Below are positions 6,126 through 13,277 of a stretch of 40,923 nt of DNA, in pieces (the stretch's first letter is position 1; each line of letters begins with the position of its first letter). Position numbers and translations under genes: made by a program. Origin of the DNA: a virus; the IMG/VR virus record IMGVR_UViG_3300020020_000094, positions 1 to 40,923 of that record; one strand, written 5' to 3'. Under the pieces are notes generated by a model. The model ran no database searches. It was not told the DNA's origin and was given only the letters and a program-made list of their open reading frames with translations.

Positions 6126-8053
6126 ACATGAAACTTATCGGAGGATACAACGCCATAGAGGGACGTGAAAATCGTATCGTGATGGTCCATACGCCGACAG
6201 GTGCACTCGCCATCGTGCGTAACGTGGCTGAGAAACTTCTCACAGAAGGCGTCATCTGCGGACAAATAGACGGACCACTCCACGCCAACGAAGCTGCCAC
6301 GGTTAAAGCCGCGATCATGGCACATTCTGTCTGTGATTTTTGCAGTGTGCCCGGAGCCACCGAACTTTTCGACGTGCCGGACTTCGAACTCCCCGAGAAA
6401 GTTGGTGTAAGTGTCGGAGGATGGATGGCCTGTGATCAATGCGCTGCGTTGATCACTGCTAATAAACGCTCCGCACTGCTCGAACGATCCCTCACGACAC
6501 TGGCCTTCCCGAAGTTCACCAAGAGTATGGTGCAAGGGGTTCATCATCGATTCTGGGCTGGGATGGATGCTATTATTGAGGCTCGTGGGATCATGCAAGG
6601 GGTCAAAGGATTCGTTGACGACGAGATGTTGCGTCACAAAGCGAATGTTTCCCCACGTTCTCGTAGAGTGGAGACAGTTGCACGTCTCATTGGCATCTCA
6701 GAAAGCGACGTCGAATCACTTATTCGTGGAGACAAACTCCATCCGTCAATAGCCCTCAAACTTGTTGAGTGGCGTAATTCATTCGGCACGAAAACAGGTG
6801 AAGAGGTCGCGTCGATGTTGTCTGGAGGCGTCAAGCCTCCATTGCCGCAGGGGCACATCCCACACTGGCAGCGAGCCCTCGACGCACGCTTCGGAGCCAT
6901 TGCGTTACTATCACGCGCGATGTCTCTCAACGGATCTCAGGACTCGATTCGATTCAATGATACGATTGACCTGAACGATCCCGTCGCCTTGAAAAAGAAA
7001 GTCGCACAGGCTCAGTCGTTCAAGACATTGCGTGACCTTGGCTTTCGTGAGGATCTGCGCTACCTTCAGGCGGCAGATTCCTACTCGTTCAATCAGGAGA
7101 CGATTGAAGCGATTCGCGAAGCGGCAAAGAGCATCCCGCACGATTCACCGCTCTCTGCTGTCGAGACGCCAAATATCGGAGCCGGATGGTTTTGGTTCAG
7201 CGATCCAATCCCGGTTACAGCGAGTCCAGCCGCGTCGAACGAAACGAATGCGTTGCTGTGGGGGTGGTCTAATGGACAGGCTAAATATCGAATCGATCTA
7301 TCGAAGATAGTAAATAAACTCTCACCTGAATTAGTCGAAAGGATAAAAGGATCGCATGTCGATCTTCTCGACGATGAAGAAATTCGTATCCTTGGAAAAG
7401 CCTTACGAGAAAGCGGAGTTACACAAGAAGAGTTCGATCAAATGGCTGAAGAAGTCAATCAACCATCACTCATGTTCTCTGCTTATGTGCTCGACAAGAA
7501 AGGGCTAGTCACGAAGAGCGGCGAACCGATGCCCTCTACGCGTTGGTATTGGCCGCTCGACATGTCCTATGACGAGATGATTGAGTACAATGGAAGAGGA
7601 TGGGACAAGACCTACGGACCCGGCACGAAGTTCGAGCATTCGGCTGATATCATCGGACGAGAGGAAACACTCACGTGCATCGGTGAACTGAGTTTGTTCT
7701 TTCTCGCTGCGTGTGTCTGGTTCAAACAGAAGATCGTCGTCGCGACTCCGGGACACATCGAACGCCATGCACGAAAACGGTACGTGAAGGAGCACAAGCT
7801 CAAAGAACAGCCGACGGTGCGAGTGATTGCACTTCGTGCGTCTCTCAAAGAGCCGGGTGAACCTCGGGAACCACGGGAAGGCGAGAGCCCGCGCGAGTAT
7901 CATTATCGATGGATTGTCAAAGGCCATCCACGGCTACAGGTCTGTGGGCCAGGACGTCGAGATCGCAAGTTGATCTGGATCGATCCGTATCCGAAGGGGC
8001 CGGAAGATAAACCGCTGCGGACAAGGGAGAAGGTCTATGCCGTTATCCGATGA
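6122..8053 (+). CDS. Large zinc-binding early protein of unknown function
   Basis: 643 residues. C71xxC74 and C104xxC107 form a likely zinc site in an N-terminal module; residues about 170-200 resemble a helix-turn-helix (VARLIGISESDVESLIRGDK). The C-terminal 150 residues (RKRYVKEHKLKE and onward, ending HPRLQVCGPGRRDRKLIWIDPYPKGPED) resemble a domain I recall from uncharacterised actinobacterial and phage proteins with VRGHWR/IWI-GPE motifs. It is the largest early gene and may act in replication or regulation; this is inference. A second ATG at 6128 is an alternative start. It overlaps the next gene by 17 bases. Confidence 0.6.
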   Translation: MNMKLIGGYNAIEGRENRIVMVHTPTGALAIVRNVAEKLLTEGVICGQIDGPLHANEAATVKAAIMAHSVCDFCSVPGATELFDVPDFELPEKVGVSVGGWMACDQCAALITANKRSALLERSLTTLAFPKFTKSMVQGVHHRFWAGMDAIIEARGIMQGVKGFVDDEMLRHKANVSPRSRRVETVARLIGISESDVESLIRGDKLHPSIALKLVEWRNSFGTKTGEEVASMLSGGVKPPLPQGHIPHWQRALDARFGAIALLSRAMSLNGSQDSIRFNDTIDLNDPVALKKKVAQAQSFKTLRDLGFREDLRYLQAADSYSFNQETIEAIREAAKSIPHDSPLSAVETPNIGAGWFWFSDPIPVTASPAASNETNALLWGWSNGQAKYRIDLSKIVNKLSPELVERIKGSHVDLLDDEEIRILGKALRESGVTQEEFDQMAEEVNQPSLMFSAYVLDKKGLVTKSGEPMPSTRWYWPLDMSYDEMIEYNGRGWDKTYGPGTKFEHSADIIGREETLTCIGELSLFFLAACVWFKQKIVVATPGHIERHARKRYVKEHKLKEQPTVRVIALRASLKEPGEPREPREGESPREYHYRWIVKGHPRLQVCGPGRRDRKLIWIDPYPKGPEDKPLRTREKVYAVIR

Positions 8054-8252
8054 CCCAATTGTTGACTATGTGAGAGGTGGAATCTCGTGGGAGGTTTCAC
8101 TCAAGGCTCTTGATTACGCGAAAGATCCCGGTCCTTGGCTCCTAGACATTATCAAGCAAATGCGACATAGTCTTGCAAAAGCTGGATTTAAAGAGAGCGA
8201 CGTGATTCGATTGTATCTCGATAGTAATCCACGAGGTATTGATCATGCGTGA
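8037..8252 (+). CDS. Small early protein of unknown function
   Basis: 71 residues, soluble, helical (SWEVSLKALDYAKDPGPWLLDIIKQMRHS). It starts inside the end of the 643-residue gene (17-base overlap), preceded by GGGAGAAGG, a good ribosome binding site. It ends in an overlap with a tiny membrane protein gene. Not recognised. Confidence 0.55.
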   Translation: MPLSDDPIVDYVRGGISWEVSLKALDYAKDPGPWLLDIIKQMRHSLAKAGFKESDVIRLYLDSNPRGIDHA

Positions 8253-8340
8253 GCCCGGAGACGGCCCGATCAATGTGAAAGCCTTTTGGATCACGATGCC
8301 GTTTTATGTGGCGTTCATTTTATGGGCGCTGAGTCAGTAG
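8245..8340 (+). CDS. 31-residue single-pass membrane protein
   Basis: MREPGDGPINVKAFWITMPF and onward: a short polar start, then one hydrophobic helix (FWITMPFYVAFILWALS) ending at the stop codon. It overlaps the upstream gene by eight bases and fills the gap to the next Shine-Dalgarno sequence. Tiny, so coding status rests on position and hydrophobicity only. Confidence 0.4.
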   Translation: MREPGDGPINVKAFWITMPFYVAFILWALSQ

Positions 8341-8356
8341 TTTTGGAGGTTCTGGT

Positions 8357-8572
8357 ATGACTCCCCCTGATAGGGCGGCGCTCGTGGAAAAGCTGCGTTT
8401 AGAACTGCGACGGCCCCCGTACCCGCACGACGACCAGTACGGCGTCGGTTGGTTCGATGCGATCACAGCCGTCCTCTCCCTGCTCTCTGCCGAGCCCGAG
8501 AGGCCCGAGAGGCCCCATGACGATGGCGACTACATGGCCCGCAATTTCACGACGCGAAAGGACTCCGAATGA
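8357..8572 (+). CDS. Small early protein of unknown function
   Basis: 71 residues with a good ribosome binding site (TTTGGAGG) before ATG 8357. Helical centre (WFDAITAVLSLLSA) followed by Glu/Arg/Pro repeats (EPERPERPHDD). From here to 9793 the sequence is noticeably richer in G and C and in Pro/Ala/Arg codons than the genes before it, suggesting a different recent origin. It overlaps the next gene by ATGA. Confidence 0.55.
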   Translation: MTPPDRAALVEKLRLELRRPPYPHDDQYGVGWFDAITAVLSLLSAEPERPERPHDDGDYMARNFTTRKDSE

Positions 8573-8844
8573 CACGAACACAATTCGCTGTGCATGTTCG
8601 GCAAGACACCCGCCGGATGAATCTGCGGGGCACTGTTGTTGCGAGTGTGCTGGTTGATGATGCGTATTCGGCGGCAGATGCCGAACGTGATTTTCGGGCG
8701 GCGTTGGAGCAGGCGGGGTTTCGTGCAGACGTGGCGAATACCGAGGCGGGATTTTTCTGCACATGCCCTGGGCCAGTCTCCCAGACCCAGACGTGTCCAA
8801 TTCATCCGGCCGAGCCCGAGCGCCGACCGCAGGAGGGGCCATGA
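8569..8844 (+). CDS. Small early protein with Cys-rich C-terminus
   Basis: 91 residues. A beta-alpha N-terminal half (TRTQFAVHVRQDTRRM and VVASVLVDDAYSAADAERDF) leads to a C-terminal FFCTCPGPVSQTQTCPIH motif with three Cys and one His, a possible metal site. It ends ERRPQEGP, encoded by the first copy of a 23-bp direct repeat shared with the next gene's end. Not recognised. Confidence 0.5.
   Translation: MTRTQFAVHVRQDTRRMNLRGTVVASVLVDDAYSAADAERDFRAALEQAGFRADVANTEAGFFCTCPGPVSQTQTCPIHPAEPERRPQEGP
8817..8839 (+). repeat. 23-bp direct repeat, copy 1
   Basis: CGAGCGCCGACC followed by GCAGGAGGGGC, identical to 8969-8991. Each copy encodes the last residues of one small gene (ERRPQEG) and supplies the ribosome binding site (AGGAGGGG) for the next, so the unit repeated is a gene junction. 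Confidence 0.85.
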
Positions 8845-8996
8845 AGGAACTGATTCAATTCTGTCTCATCGATCACATAACTGTGTTGGCGCTGGTCGCC
8901 ATGATCGTGTGTGGTGGGCTGAAGCTGTGGATTCTCTATCACTGCCCATCGCATCCGTTGTATCGCGGCGAGCGCCGACCGCAGGAGGGGCAGTGA
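8841..8996 (+). CDS. 51-residue single-pass membrane protein
   Basis: MKELIQFCLIDHITVLALVA and onward: one long hydrophobic helix (about residues 9-33, ITVLALVAMIVCGGLKLWIL), then HCPSHPLYRGERRPQEGQ. ATG 8841 directly follows AGGAGGGGCC, and the stop overlaps the next GTG start. The last residues are encoded by the second copy of the 23-bp repeat. Topology is clear; function is not. Confidence 0.55.
   Translation: MKELIQFCLIDHITVLALVAMIVCGGLKLWILYHCPSHPLYRGERRPQEGQ
8969..8991 (+). repeat. 23-bp direct repeat, copy 2
   Basis: Identical to 8817-8839 and placed the same way: end of one gene plus the Shine-Dalgarno sequence of the next (GTG 8993). A third, degenerate relative of the GAGCGCC core occurs near 9750, at the end of the following gene. 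Confidence 0.85.
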
Positions 8997-9793
8997 GTAA
9001 CAAAGCACAGAAGTTGGAAGCGGCCCGCTATCTGCGTGACCTTGCCGAGCGGTTGCTTGAATACCCAACCGACCACTACAAGGAAGCATACGAAGCACTG
9101 TTGGCTGAAGCGGCTGAAGAAGAAGCGGAGCCTGCGCCCCCAGCGGACAGGCCCGGCCCCGGAGCGCCCACGATGTTGTGCGGTTCGTATCAGTATGGGC
9201 GAAGCGGGAAGCCGGGTGGGACGTTTTGCGAACTGACTAACGGCCACGAAGGCGACCACCGCTATCCGCCATCCGCCCCCGGAGCGCCGGACATCCCAGC
9301 CCTGATAGAGCGGGCCGAACATTTCCAAGCGAGGTCAGTTCACAAGCCCGGAGAGATGGTGGGGTTATTCAACGAATTGTTGGACGCCCTCACCGCGCTC
9401 TCGGCCTCCCACGAGGCGCTGAAGCAGGAGCACAACTTGCTGATAGGAGAGCGCAACAGACTCCGCGCTGATCAGGCAGCACTCGGGGCATCCTATCAGG
9501 CGCTGAAGCAGGAGCGGGACAAGTGGGAGCGAGAAACACTCGCGGCTGAGGAGCGGCTACTAGAGAAGGCCAAGCAAATTGGCTCGCTGAACCACGACTT
9601 GGAAGCCGCAGAAGCGCAGGTCGCGGCGCTGACGGCTGAACTAGAGAACATCGCCAACGCCAAGCCGTCAACGTGGGAAGCCGACGTGCGCGACCAGTTC
9701 CAACCGTGGGCACAGAACCGAGCGAGAGACGCCATCGCCAAGTTGGGGGCCGAGCGCCCGCGTCCGGAGCCAGAAACAAAGGAGACGAAATGA
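8993..9793 (+). CDS. Coiled-coil protein with a short Cys/His motif
   Basis: 266 residues from GTG 8993, chosen because it follows AGGAGGGGCA and overlaps the upstream stop; a longer reading to 8636 would run over two genes. Residues about 60-85 hold LCGSYQYGRSGKPGGTFCEL and HEGDH, a Cys/His set seen in small phage metal-binding modules. Residues about 130-235 are a strong coiled coil rich in Ala/Glu/Leu with repeated ALKQE and ALGASYQALKQER. It ends in a charged Pro/Glu tail. It is probably an oligomer; partner unknown. Confidence 0.6.
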   Translation: MSNKAQKLEAARYLRDLAERLLEYPTDHYKEAYEALLAEAAEEEAEPAPPADRPGPGAPTMLCGSYQYGRSGKPGGTFCELTNGHEGDHRYPPSAPGAPDIPALIERAEHFQARSVHKPGEMVGLFNELLDALTALSASHEALKQEHNLLIGERNRLRADQAALGASYQALKQERDKWERETLAAEERLLEKAKQIGSLNHDLEAAEAQVAALTAELENIANAKPSTWEADVRDQFQPWAQNRARDAIAKLGAERPRPEPETKETK

Positions 9794-10017
9794 TCGAGAC
9801 AGATTGGGCAAGACTTGCCGCACGTGAGGTGATTCGCGTCAACTCAGCAGACGAAACAACGATTCGCGATACCATCGCGCGATGTATGCCGGAACCTCCT
9901 CTCCTTCAGTGCGTTTACTGTCATAACACCGAGAGTTGCGCCGGGGCTAAAGCAAGAGAATGGAATCATGGTAGATGCGCCCACTGTGGTGGCGCATTCA
10001 AAGTAGTACGTGCGTGA
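9790..10017 (+). CDS. Small zinc-ribbon protein
   Basis: 75 residues. C-terminal LQCVYCHNTESC and GRCAHCGGAFKV give two CxxC pairs, a zinc ribbon with extra Cys. The N-terminal half is helical (DWARLAAREVIRVNS). The ATGA overlap with the upstream gene sets the start. Zinc binding is likely; the target is unknown. Confidence 0.6.
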   Translation: MIETDWARLAAREVIRVNSADETTIRDTIARCMPEPPLLQCVYCHNTESCAGAKAREWNHGRCAHCGGAFKVVRA

Positions 10018-10274
10018 TGGAAGATCTACTTAATCCCTTCGAAGCCTTCAAGACCTGTCCCGCGTGTGGAGAGTGGCTCGACGACCGTAATCTACGTTAC
10101 TGTGAGTCAGGTCATGAAAGAGGAACAGGACAGCCCGGTACGGGAAGGTTCATATATTCTTATACCGCAAATAGAATCGCACATCTTCATGTATTGTGTA
10201 TCGTGTGTGGGTATGAGTGGCTCGAACATCTCCACATCCCGAATGGAAAAGATGCTGCAAACGGAGAATTATAA
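10017..10274 (+). CDS. Small multi-cysteine zinc protein
   Basis: 85 residues. TCPACGEWL, YCESGHERG and CIVCGYEWLEH form two or three half-sites for zinc. The start overlaps the previous stop (TGATG) and the stop overlaps the next start (TAATG). Together with the previous gene and the one at 1788 it makes a run of zinc proteins in the early block. Confidence 0.6.
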   Translation: MEDLLNPFEAFKTCPACGEWLDDRNLRYCESGHERGTGQPGTGRFIYSYTANRIAHLHVLCIVCGYEWLEHLHIPNGKDAANGEL

Positions 10275-10510
10275 TGGCAGGCTCACTGAATCACATCATC
10301 GATGACGATGGGAAGTTCAAGTTCAATACCATCGAAAATCTTGGAGACGCTCACGAGATGGGCGAATCGTGCTTCGACATCATCGCCGATCTACTCGAAC
10401 AGATCGAGTCCAACGGAGGAGATCCGAAACTCGCGCTCAAGGCAGCATGCTTTAGATCGCGTGCTCCGGTGCCGGATGTTCTGCCACGATTTGGCGAACG
10501 CACAGAATAA
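10274..10510 (+). CDS. Small acidic early protein, last of the + strand block
   Basis: 78 residues, MAGSLNHIIDDDGKFKFNTI and onward; acidic, helical centre (DIIADLLEQIESNGG), no recognised domain. The start is fixed by the TAATG overlap. It is the last rightward gene before the convergent terminator. Confidence 0.6.
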   Translation: MAGSLNHIIDDDGKFKFNTIENLGDAHEMGESCFDIIADLLEQIESNGGDPKLALKAACFRSRAPVPDVLPRFGERTE

Positions 10511-10543
10511 AAAAACCCCGAGGATCGGAATTGATCCTCGGGG
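10509..10543 (-). terminator. Intrinsic terminator of the leftward late operon
   Basis: CCCCGAGGATC (10516-10526) and GATCCTCGGGG (10533-10543) form a perfect 11-bp stem with a six-base loop. Read on the - strand it is followed by seven T (complement of 10509-10515), so it ends the late transcript about 110 bases after its last gene (10655). On the + strand the hairpin has no T run after it and would stop early transcripts less well. The bases 10544-10654 show nothing else. Confidence 0.9.
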
Positions 10544-10654
10544 TGTCTCAGCGACTAAGCGGGCAATCCCATCTGACGTGTCTAGCATCTCCGCAGTGAA
10601 TAAACAGAGAGTCCCATCTAGATCGTATCGGACAGGTTCAGTCGCCTTGACCTC

Positions 10655-10846
10655 TTAGTTATCCTCCGGATGTTCCGCCTTCCACGCTGCACCGTCTGCC
10701 AGTACCTGTGCAGCGTTCCGCGTAAGCTCGGCTTGCATCTCCTCATCCGTGGGGAGACGTCCCGTACGGTCGAAGTACTGCCGCATCAGCCCTGCGATGA
10801 TGGGCGAGGCGAACGAGAGGATCTGTGCGATGAGTTCTGGCGGCAT
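10655..10846 (-). CDS. Small protein at the end of the lysis module
   Basis: 63 residues, MPPELIAQILSFASPIIAGL and onward, an amphipathic or weakly hydrophobic N-terminal helix followed by a soluble helix with many Ala/Glu. TAGGAGA precedes the start. Similar short proteins accompany holins and lipoproteins in phage lysis regions, but I do not recognise this one firmly. Confidence 0.55.
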   Translation of the reverse strand: MPPELIAQILSFASPIIAGLMRQYFDRTGRLPTDEEMQAELTRNAAQVLADGAAWKAEHPEDN

Positions 10847-10855
10847 CTGCTTCTC

Positions 10856-11266
10856 CTACTTAACCGGCGTAGTGGTGGGGAGGGCAGCGAGAATAGTTCT
10901 CGCAGCCTCGATGTACGGTCCGAACTTCACCTTTCCTGCCGCGTCGAGATTGTCACTCACCTCTTTCAACGCGGTGCTAGCAGCGATCTGCCACCCAGAC
11001 GGTACGGCGGTGATGGTCTTGACCCCCACTTCCACTCCGTCGATTACCTTCCTTGTGTTCGCGTCGGAGAGTAGTGGACGGCAAGGCTCCGGTTGACAGA
11101 CTTCTATATCATTGAGTCCAATCGCCGCACGCTGCATCGTGCCGAGAGCAATGACAGCTTCGTTCGCCTGCCAGATTTTCACACCCGCTGGCGTGAGACT
11201 CGGCGGAGCATTGCTCGCACACGCCGTCACGACCAACGCGAAGAGAACGATAAGCATCTTTTTCAT
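10856..11266 (-). CDS. Phage lipoprotein
   Basis: 136 residues. MKKMLIVLFALVVTACASNA is a classical type II signal (VTAC lipobox), so the mature protein should be lipid-anchored, with Ala-Ser-Asn after the Cys favouring the outer membrane. LTPAGVKIWQANEAVIALGTMQ is a pattern I have seen in phage lipoproteins of unknown function near lysis genes. It overlaps the holin candidate by ATGA. It could be an outer-membrane spanin subunit or a superinfection-blocking lipoprotein. Confidence 0.7.
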   Translation of the reverse strand: MKKMLIVLFALVVTACASNAPPSLTPAGVKIWQANEAVIALGTMQRAAIGLNDIEVCQPEPCRPLLSDANTRKVIDGVEVGVKTITAVPSGWQIAASTALKEVSDNLDAAGKVKFGPYIEAARTILAALPTTTPVK

Positions 11267-11610
11267 CGCTGTTCCTTTGAATGATCCGCTTCATCCTGTT
11301 GACGCGTCGCTTCGATCTGTTGACGCGTAGCTTCTACTTGCGTCTTAGAGGCTTCTTTCTGCATTTCTCCTTGTGCCGCATCTCTCTTGATCTGACTGAC
11401 AGATTGTCCAGCCTGCTCGATTGTGGTGGTTGGTATAACCCTCCGACGAACGATGAACGTCAGCAACCCGGAGACGAACGCAAGAACCAGTCCCTGTTGT
11501 GCGTCTGTCCACTTGATAATCTCGAATCCCAGCAGCAAGTACATGAACTGCCGCACAAGCTCTGAGAGCGTGTTCGGCTCCGATTGTACCTTGTCCCACA
11601 ACCATGTCAT
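11263..11610 (-). CDS. Holin candidate
   Basis: 115 residues. After a short start come two hydrophobic segments (about residues 20-36, QFMYLLLGFEIIKW, and 40-55, GLVLAFVSGLLTFIV) separated by TDAQQ, then RRRVIPTTTIEQAG. This resembles two-helix holins of the type with a TxxQ turn and RSxVTP after the second helix. The C-terminal 55 residues are charged and Gln-rich (KTQVEATRQQIEATRQQDEA), a probable cytoplasmic coiled coil with a repeated EATRQQ. AAGGAGG ribosome binding site. It sits with the endolysin and a lipoprotein in the lysis module. Confidence 0.65.
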   Translation of the reverse strand: MTWLWDKVQSEPNTLSELVRQFMYLLLGFEIIKWTDAQQGLVLAFVSGLLTFIVRRRVIPTTTIEQAGQSVSQIKRDAAQGEMQKEASKTQVEATRQQIEATRQQDEADHSKEQR

Positions 11611-11621
11611 CTCTATCCTCC

Positions 11622-11861
11622 TTATGTCGATTGTCTTCTGAACCCGATAGCTTCTAACACTACAGTCACGAGGCTCGCTCCTGCTAATGTCTTGACTTCA
11701 CCGCTGTCGAAGTGCGTGGCATTGAAGTGCAGTAGTGTCAATAACACCACAATCTGAATGACGGCGCGTACTCCTCCGAGTCTCATCGGAGCAAGCCATT
11801 TATCACTTCGTCTTCTATCAAGTTTACGACGCACACGCCGACGAACAACCTTCTTCGGCAT
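11622..11861 (-). CDS. Small basic membrane protein of the lysis module
   Basis: 79 residues. The first 30 are extremely basic (MPKKVVRRRVRRKLDRRRSD); one hydrophobic stretch follows (VRAVIQIVVLLTLLHF) and a second, weaker one lies near the end (LAGASLVTVVLEAIGF). Strongly N-in by the positive-inside rule. It could be a second holin or an antiholin-type regulator next to the holin candidate; this is inferred from position and topology only. Confidence 0.55.
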   Translation of the reverse strand: MPKKVVRRRVRRKLDRRRSDKWLAPMRLGGVRAVIQIVVLLTLLHFNATHFDSGEVKTLAGASLVTVVLEAIGFRRQST

Positions 11862-11864
11862 AGA

Positions 11865-13277
11865 TCACCTGCGAATGTGAATCACCTGTGCACCGTCACG
11901 TCGAACAGGTTCTCCCACTGGAGCCCACCCATTTTTCCATTGAATCTGTACGCCTTCATCCCCGACAACAACCGTATACCCATCGTTGATGTTGATTCCT
12001 GAGTACGTGCGGGTAGCTCCGGACATCGCGGCAATCGGCGCATCAGGTCCGGCCCATCCGGTGTTTTGATAGGTGAGACGTGCATCCGTAGCCACAGCTT
12101 TCCATCCTTCGATGAACTGTTTGGCGCACTCTTTCTGGATCGGTCCAAGAAGACGACCTTGCAATCCATCTTCACTGTGGAAGACACACCCGACCTCAAA
12201 CATGCGACAGAGCGCACCGTAGGTAAAGAAGAGATCAGGATCTGCACTGCGACGACCGGGAGAATCTACTTCCGCGGCACCAATCGGTTCTCCACTCATC
12301 GCAGGCTTGTTCGTGTTCTCACTGATACCAGCAATCTCACGCACACGACGAATCATCTCCGGCCACGGCGTGCGGCCACGATCAAGATGTGCGGTATTAA
12401 CCGTCGCACTCCCATTCGGTGGGTAGATCCCATTCTGATCCACTTCGTCTTGACCAAGCATCGCGCCAAGCGCATACGTCAGTTCCGAGGGAACTACTCG
12501 CTTGGCAATCGATTCGAGTTGTCGGGGATCGTTGACGAGGGAGGACTGAGAACTGTGACCGATCTCGTTGGCGACTTCGAGGACGCACGAGACAACCTTG
12601 ACACACTCCACTGCGACTTGATGGAGGTATTGTTCGACGTTGTAGCCACTCGCACTTCCGGTAATCGCTACAAGGTAGGTGTACATCCCACGCGAGTGCA
12701 CTTCCCCGAGGAGCGCTGGGATATTGGCCAAGGCCGAGGCCGGGGTCTGACCGGCCCACCCAAGGTCCCCGGCAAAGACCCTCACACCATCAAATCCTAG
12801 GGCCTTGGCTTCGTCTAGGAAGGCTGTTCTGTCCGGGGGAGGTCTAGACAGCAGGGCCAGTCCCGAGGTCCACCGGGGCCGGTAGGTGCCTTGGCCATTG
12901 ACATAGAATCGGCCCTCGACGTTGAGCTTGGTCATCGGCACGACATCCCGTGCGAGCACCATGTCACGATGAATGTTCCGCTCCACACTCAGTGAGAGGA
13001 TCTCCGCAGGTCGATACCCGTCAGCCGTCGCGGTGACAGAATAGGAACCCTTCAGGAGTTTTAGCTCACCGAAGCCATTGCTGTTCGTGCGCGTGGTCTG
13101 TGCGTTGACATTGACAATCGCCGCAGCGACAGGCTTTCCTGTTTCGTCTTTTGTGACGACGGTGAACTGAAAGGCTGCGCCAGGATCGGGTTTGGGATCC
13201 GGGTTCGGGTTCGGTGGTGGGTTCGTTCCACACCCCGCGAGCAGCACGAGCAGTAGAGCAGTTAGGTATCGCTTCAT
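11865..13277 (-). CDS. Lipoprotein with a regulatory-like beta domain and a TIM-barrel glycosidase-like domain
   Basis: 470 residues. Signal MKRYLTALLLVLLAGC with a perfect LAGC lipobox, then a Pro/Asn/Asp linker (NPPPNPNPDPKPDP). Residues about 36-112 match the carboxypeptidase-regulatory-like fold (GKPVAAAIVNVNAQT and GYRPAEILSLSV). The rest reads like a clan GH-A barrel: LGFDGVRVFAGD, then VLEVANEIGH (the NE could be the acid/base pair) and later MSGEPIGAAE (possible nucleophile Glu). Predicted anchored to a membrane facing outward, so it may alter the host surface glycan rather than be part of the virion. It overlaps the upstream gene by ATGA. Confidence 0.7.
   Translation of the reverse strand: MKRYLTALLLVLLAGCGTNPPPNPNPDPKPDPGAAFQFTVVTKDETGKPVAAAIVNVNAQTTRTNSNGFGELKLLKGSYSVTATADGYRPAEILSLSVERNIHRDMVLARDVVPMTKLNVEGRFYVNGQGTYRPRWTSGLALLSRPPPDRTAFLDEAKALGFDGVRVFAGDLGWAGQTPASALANIPALLGEVHSRGMYTYLVAITGSASGYNVEQYLHQVAVECVKVVSCVLEVANEIGHSSQSSLVNDPRQLESIAKRVVPSELTYALGAMLGQDEVDQNGIYPPNGSATVNTAHLDRGRTPWPEMIRRVREIAGISENTNKPAMSGEPIGAAEVDSPGRRSADPDLFFTYGALCRMFEVGCVFHSEDGLQGRLLGPIQKECAKQFIEGWKAVATDARLTYQNTGWAGPDAPIAAMSGATRTYSGININDGYTVVVGDEGVQIQWKNGWAPVGEPVRRDGAQVIHIRR

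Noticed and set aside
8636-8992. Long N-terminal extension of the coiled-coil gene
   Set aside because: It would run over two complete small genes; GTG 8993 has a ribosome binding site and stop overlap.
12066-12800. 244-codon open frame on the + strand
   Set aside because: It is antisense to the lipoprotein glycosidase gene, which has a signal peptide, domain logic and coupling to neighbours.
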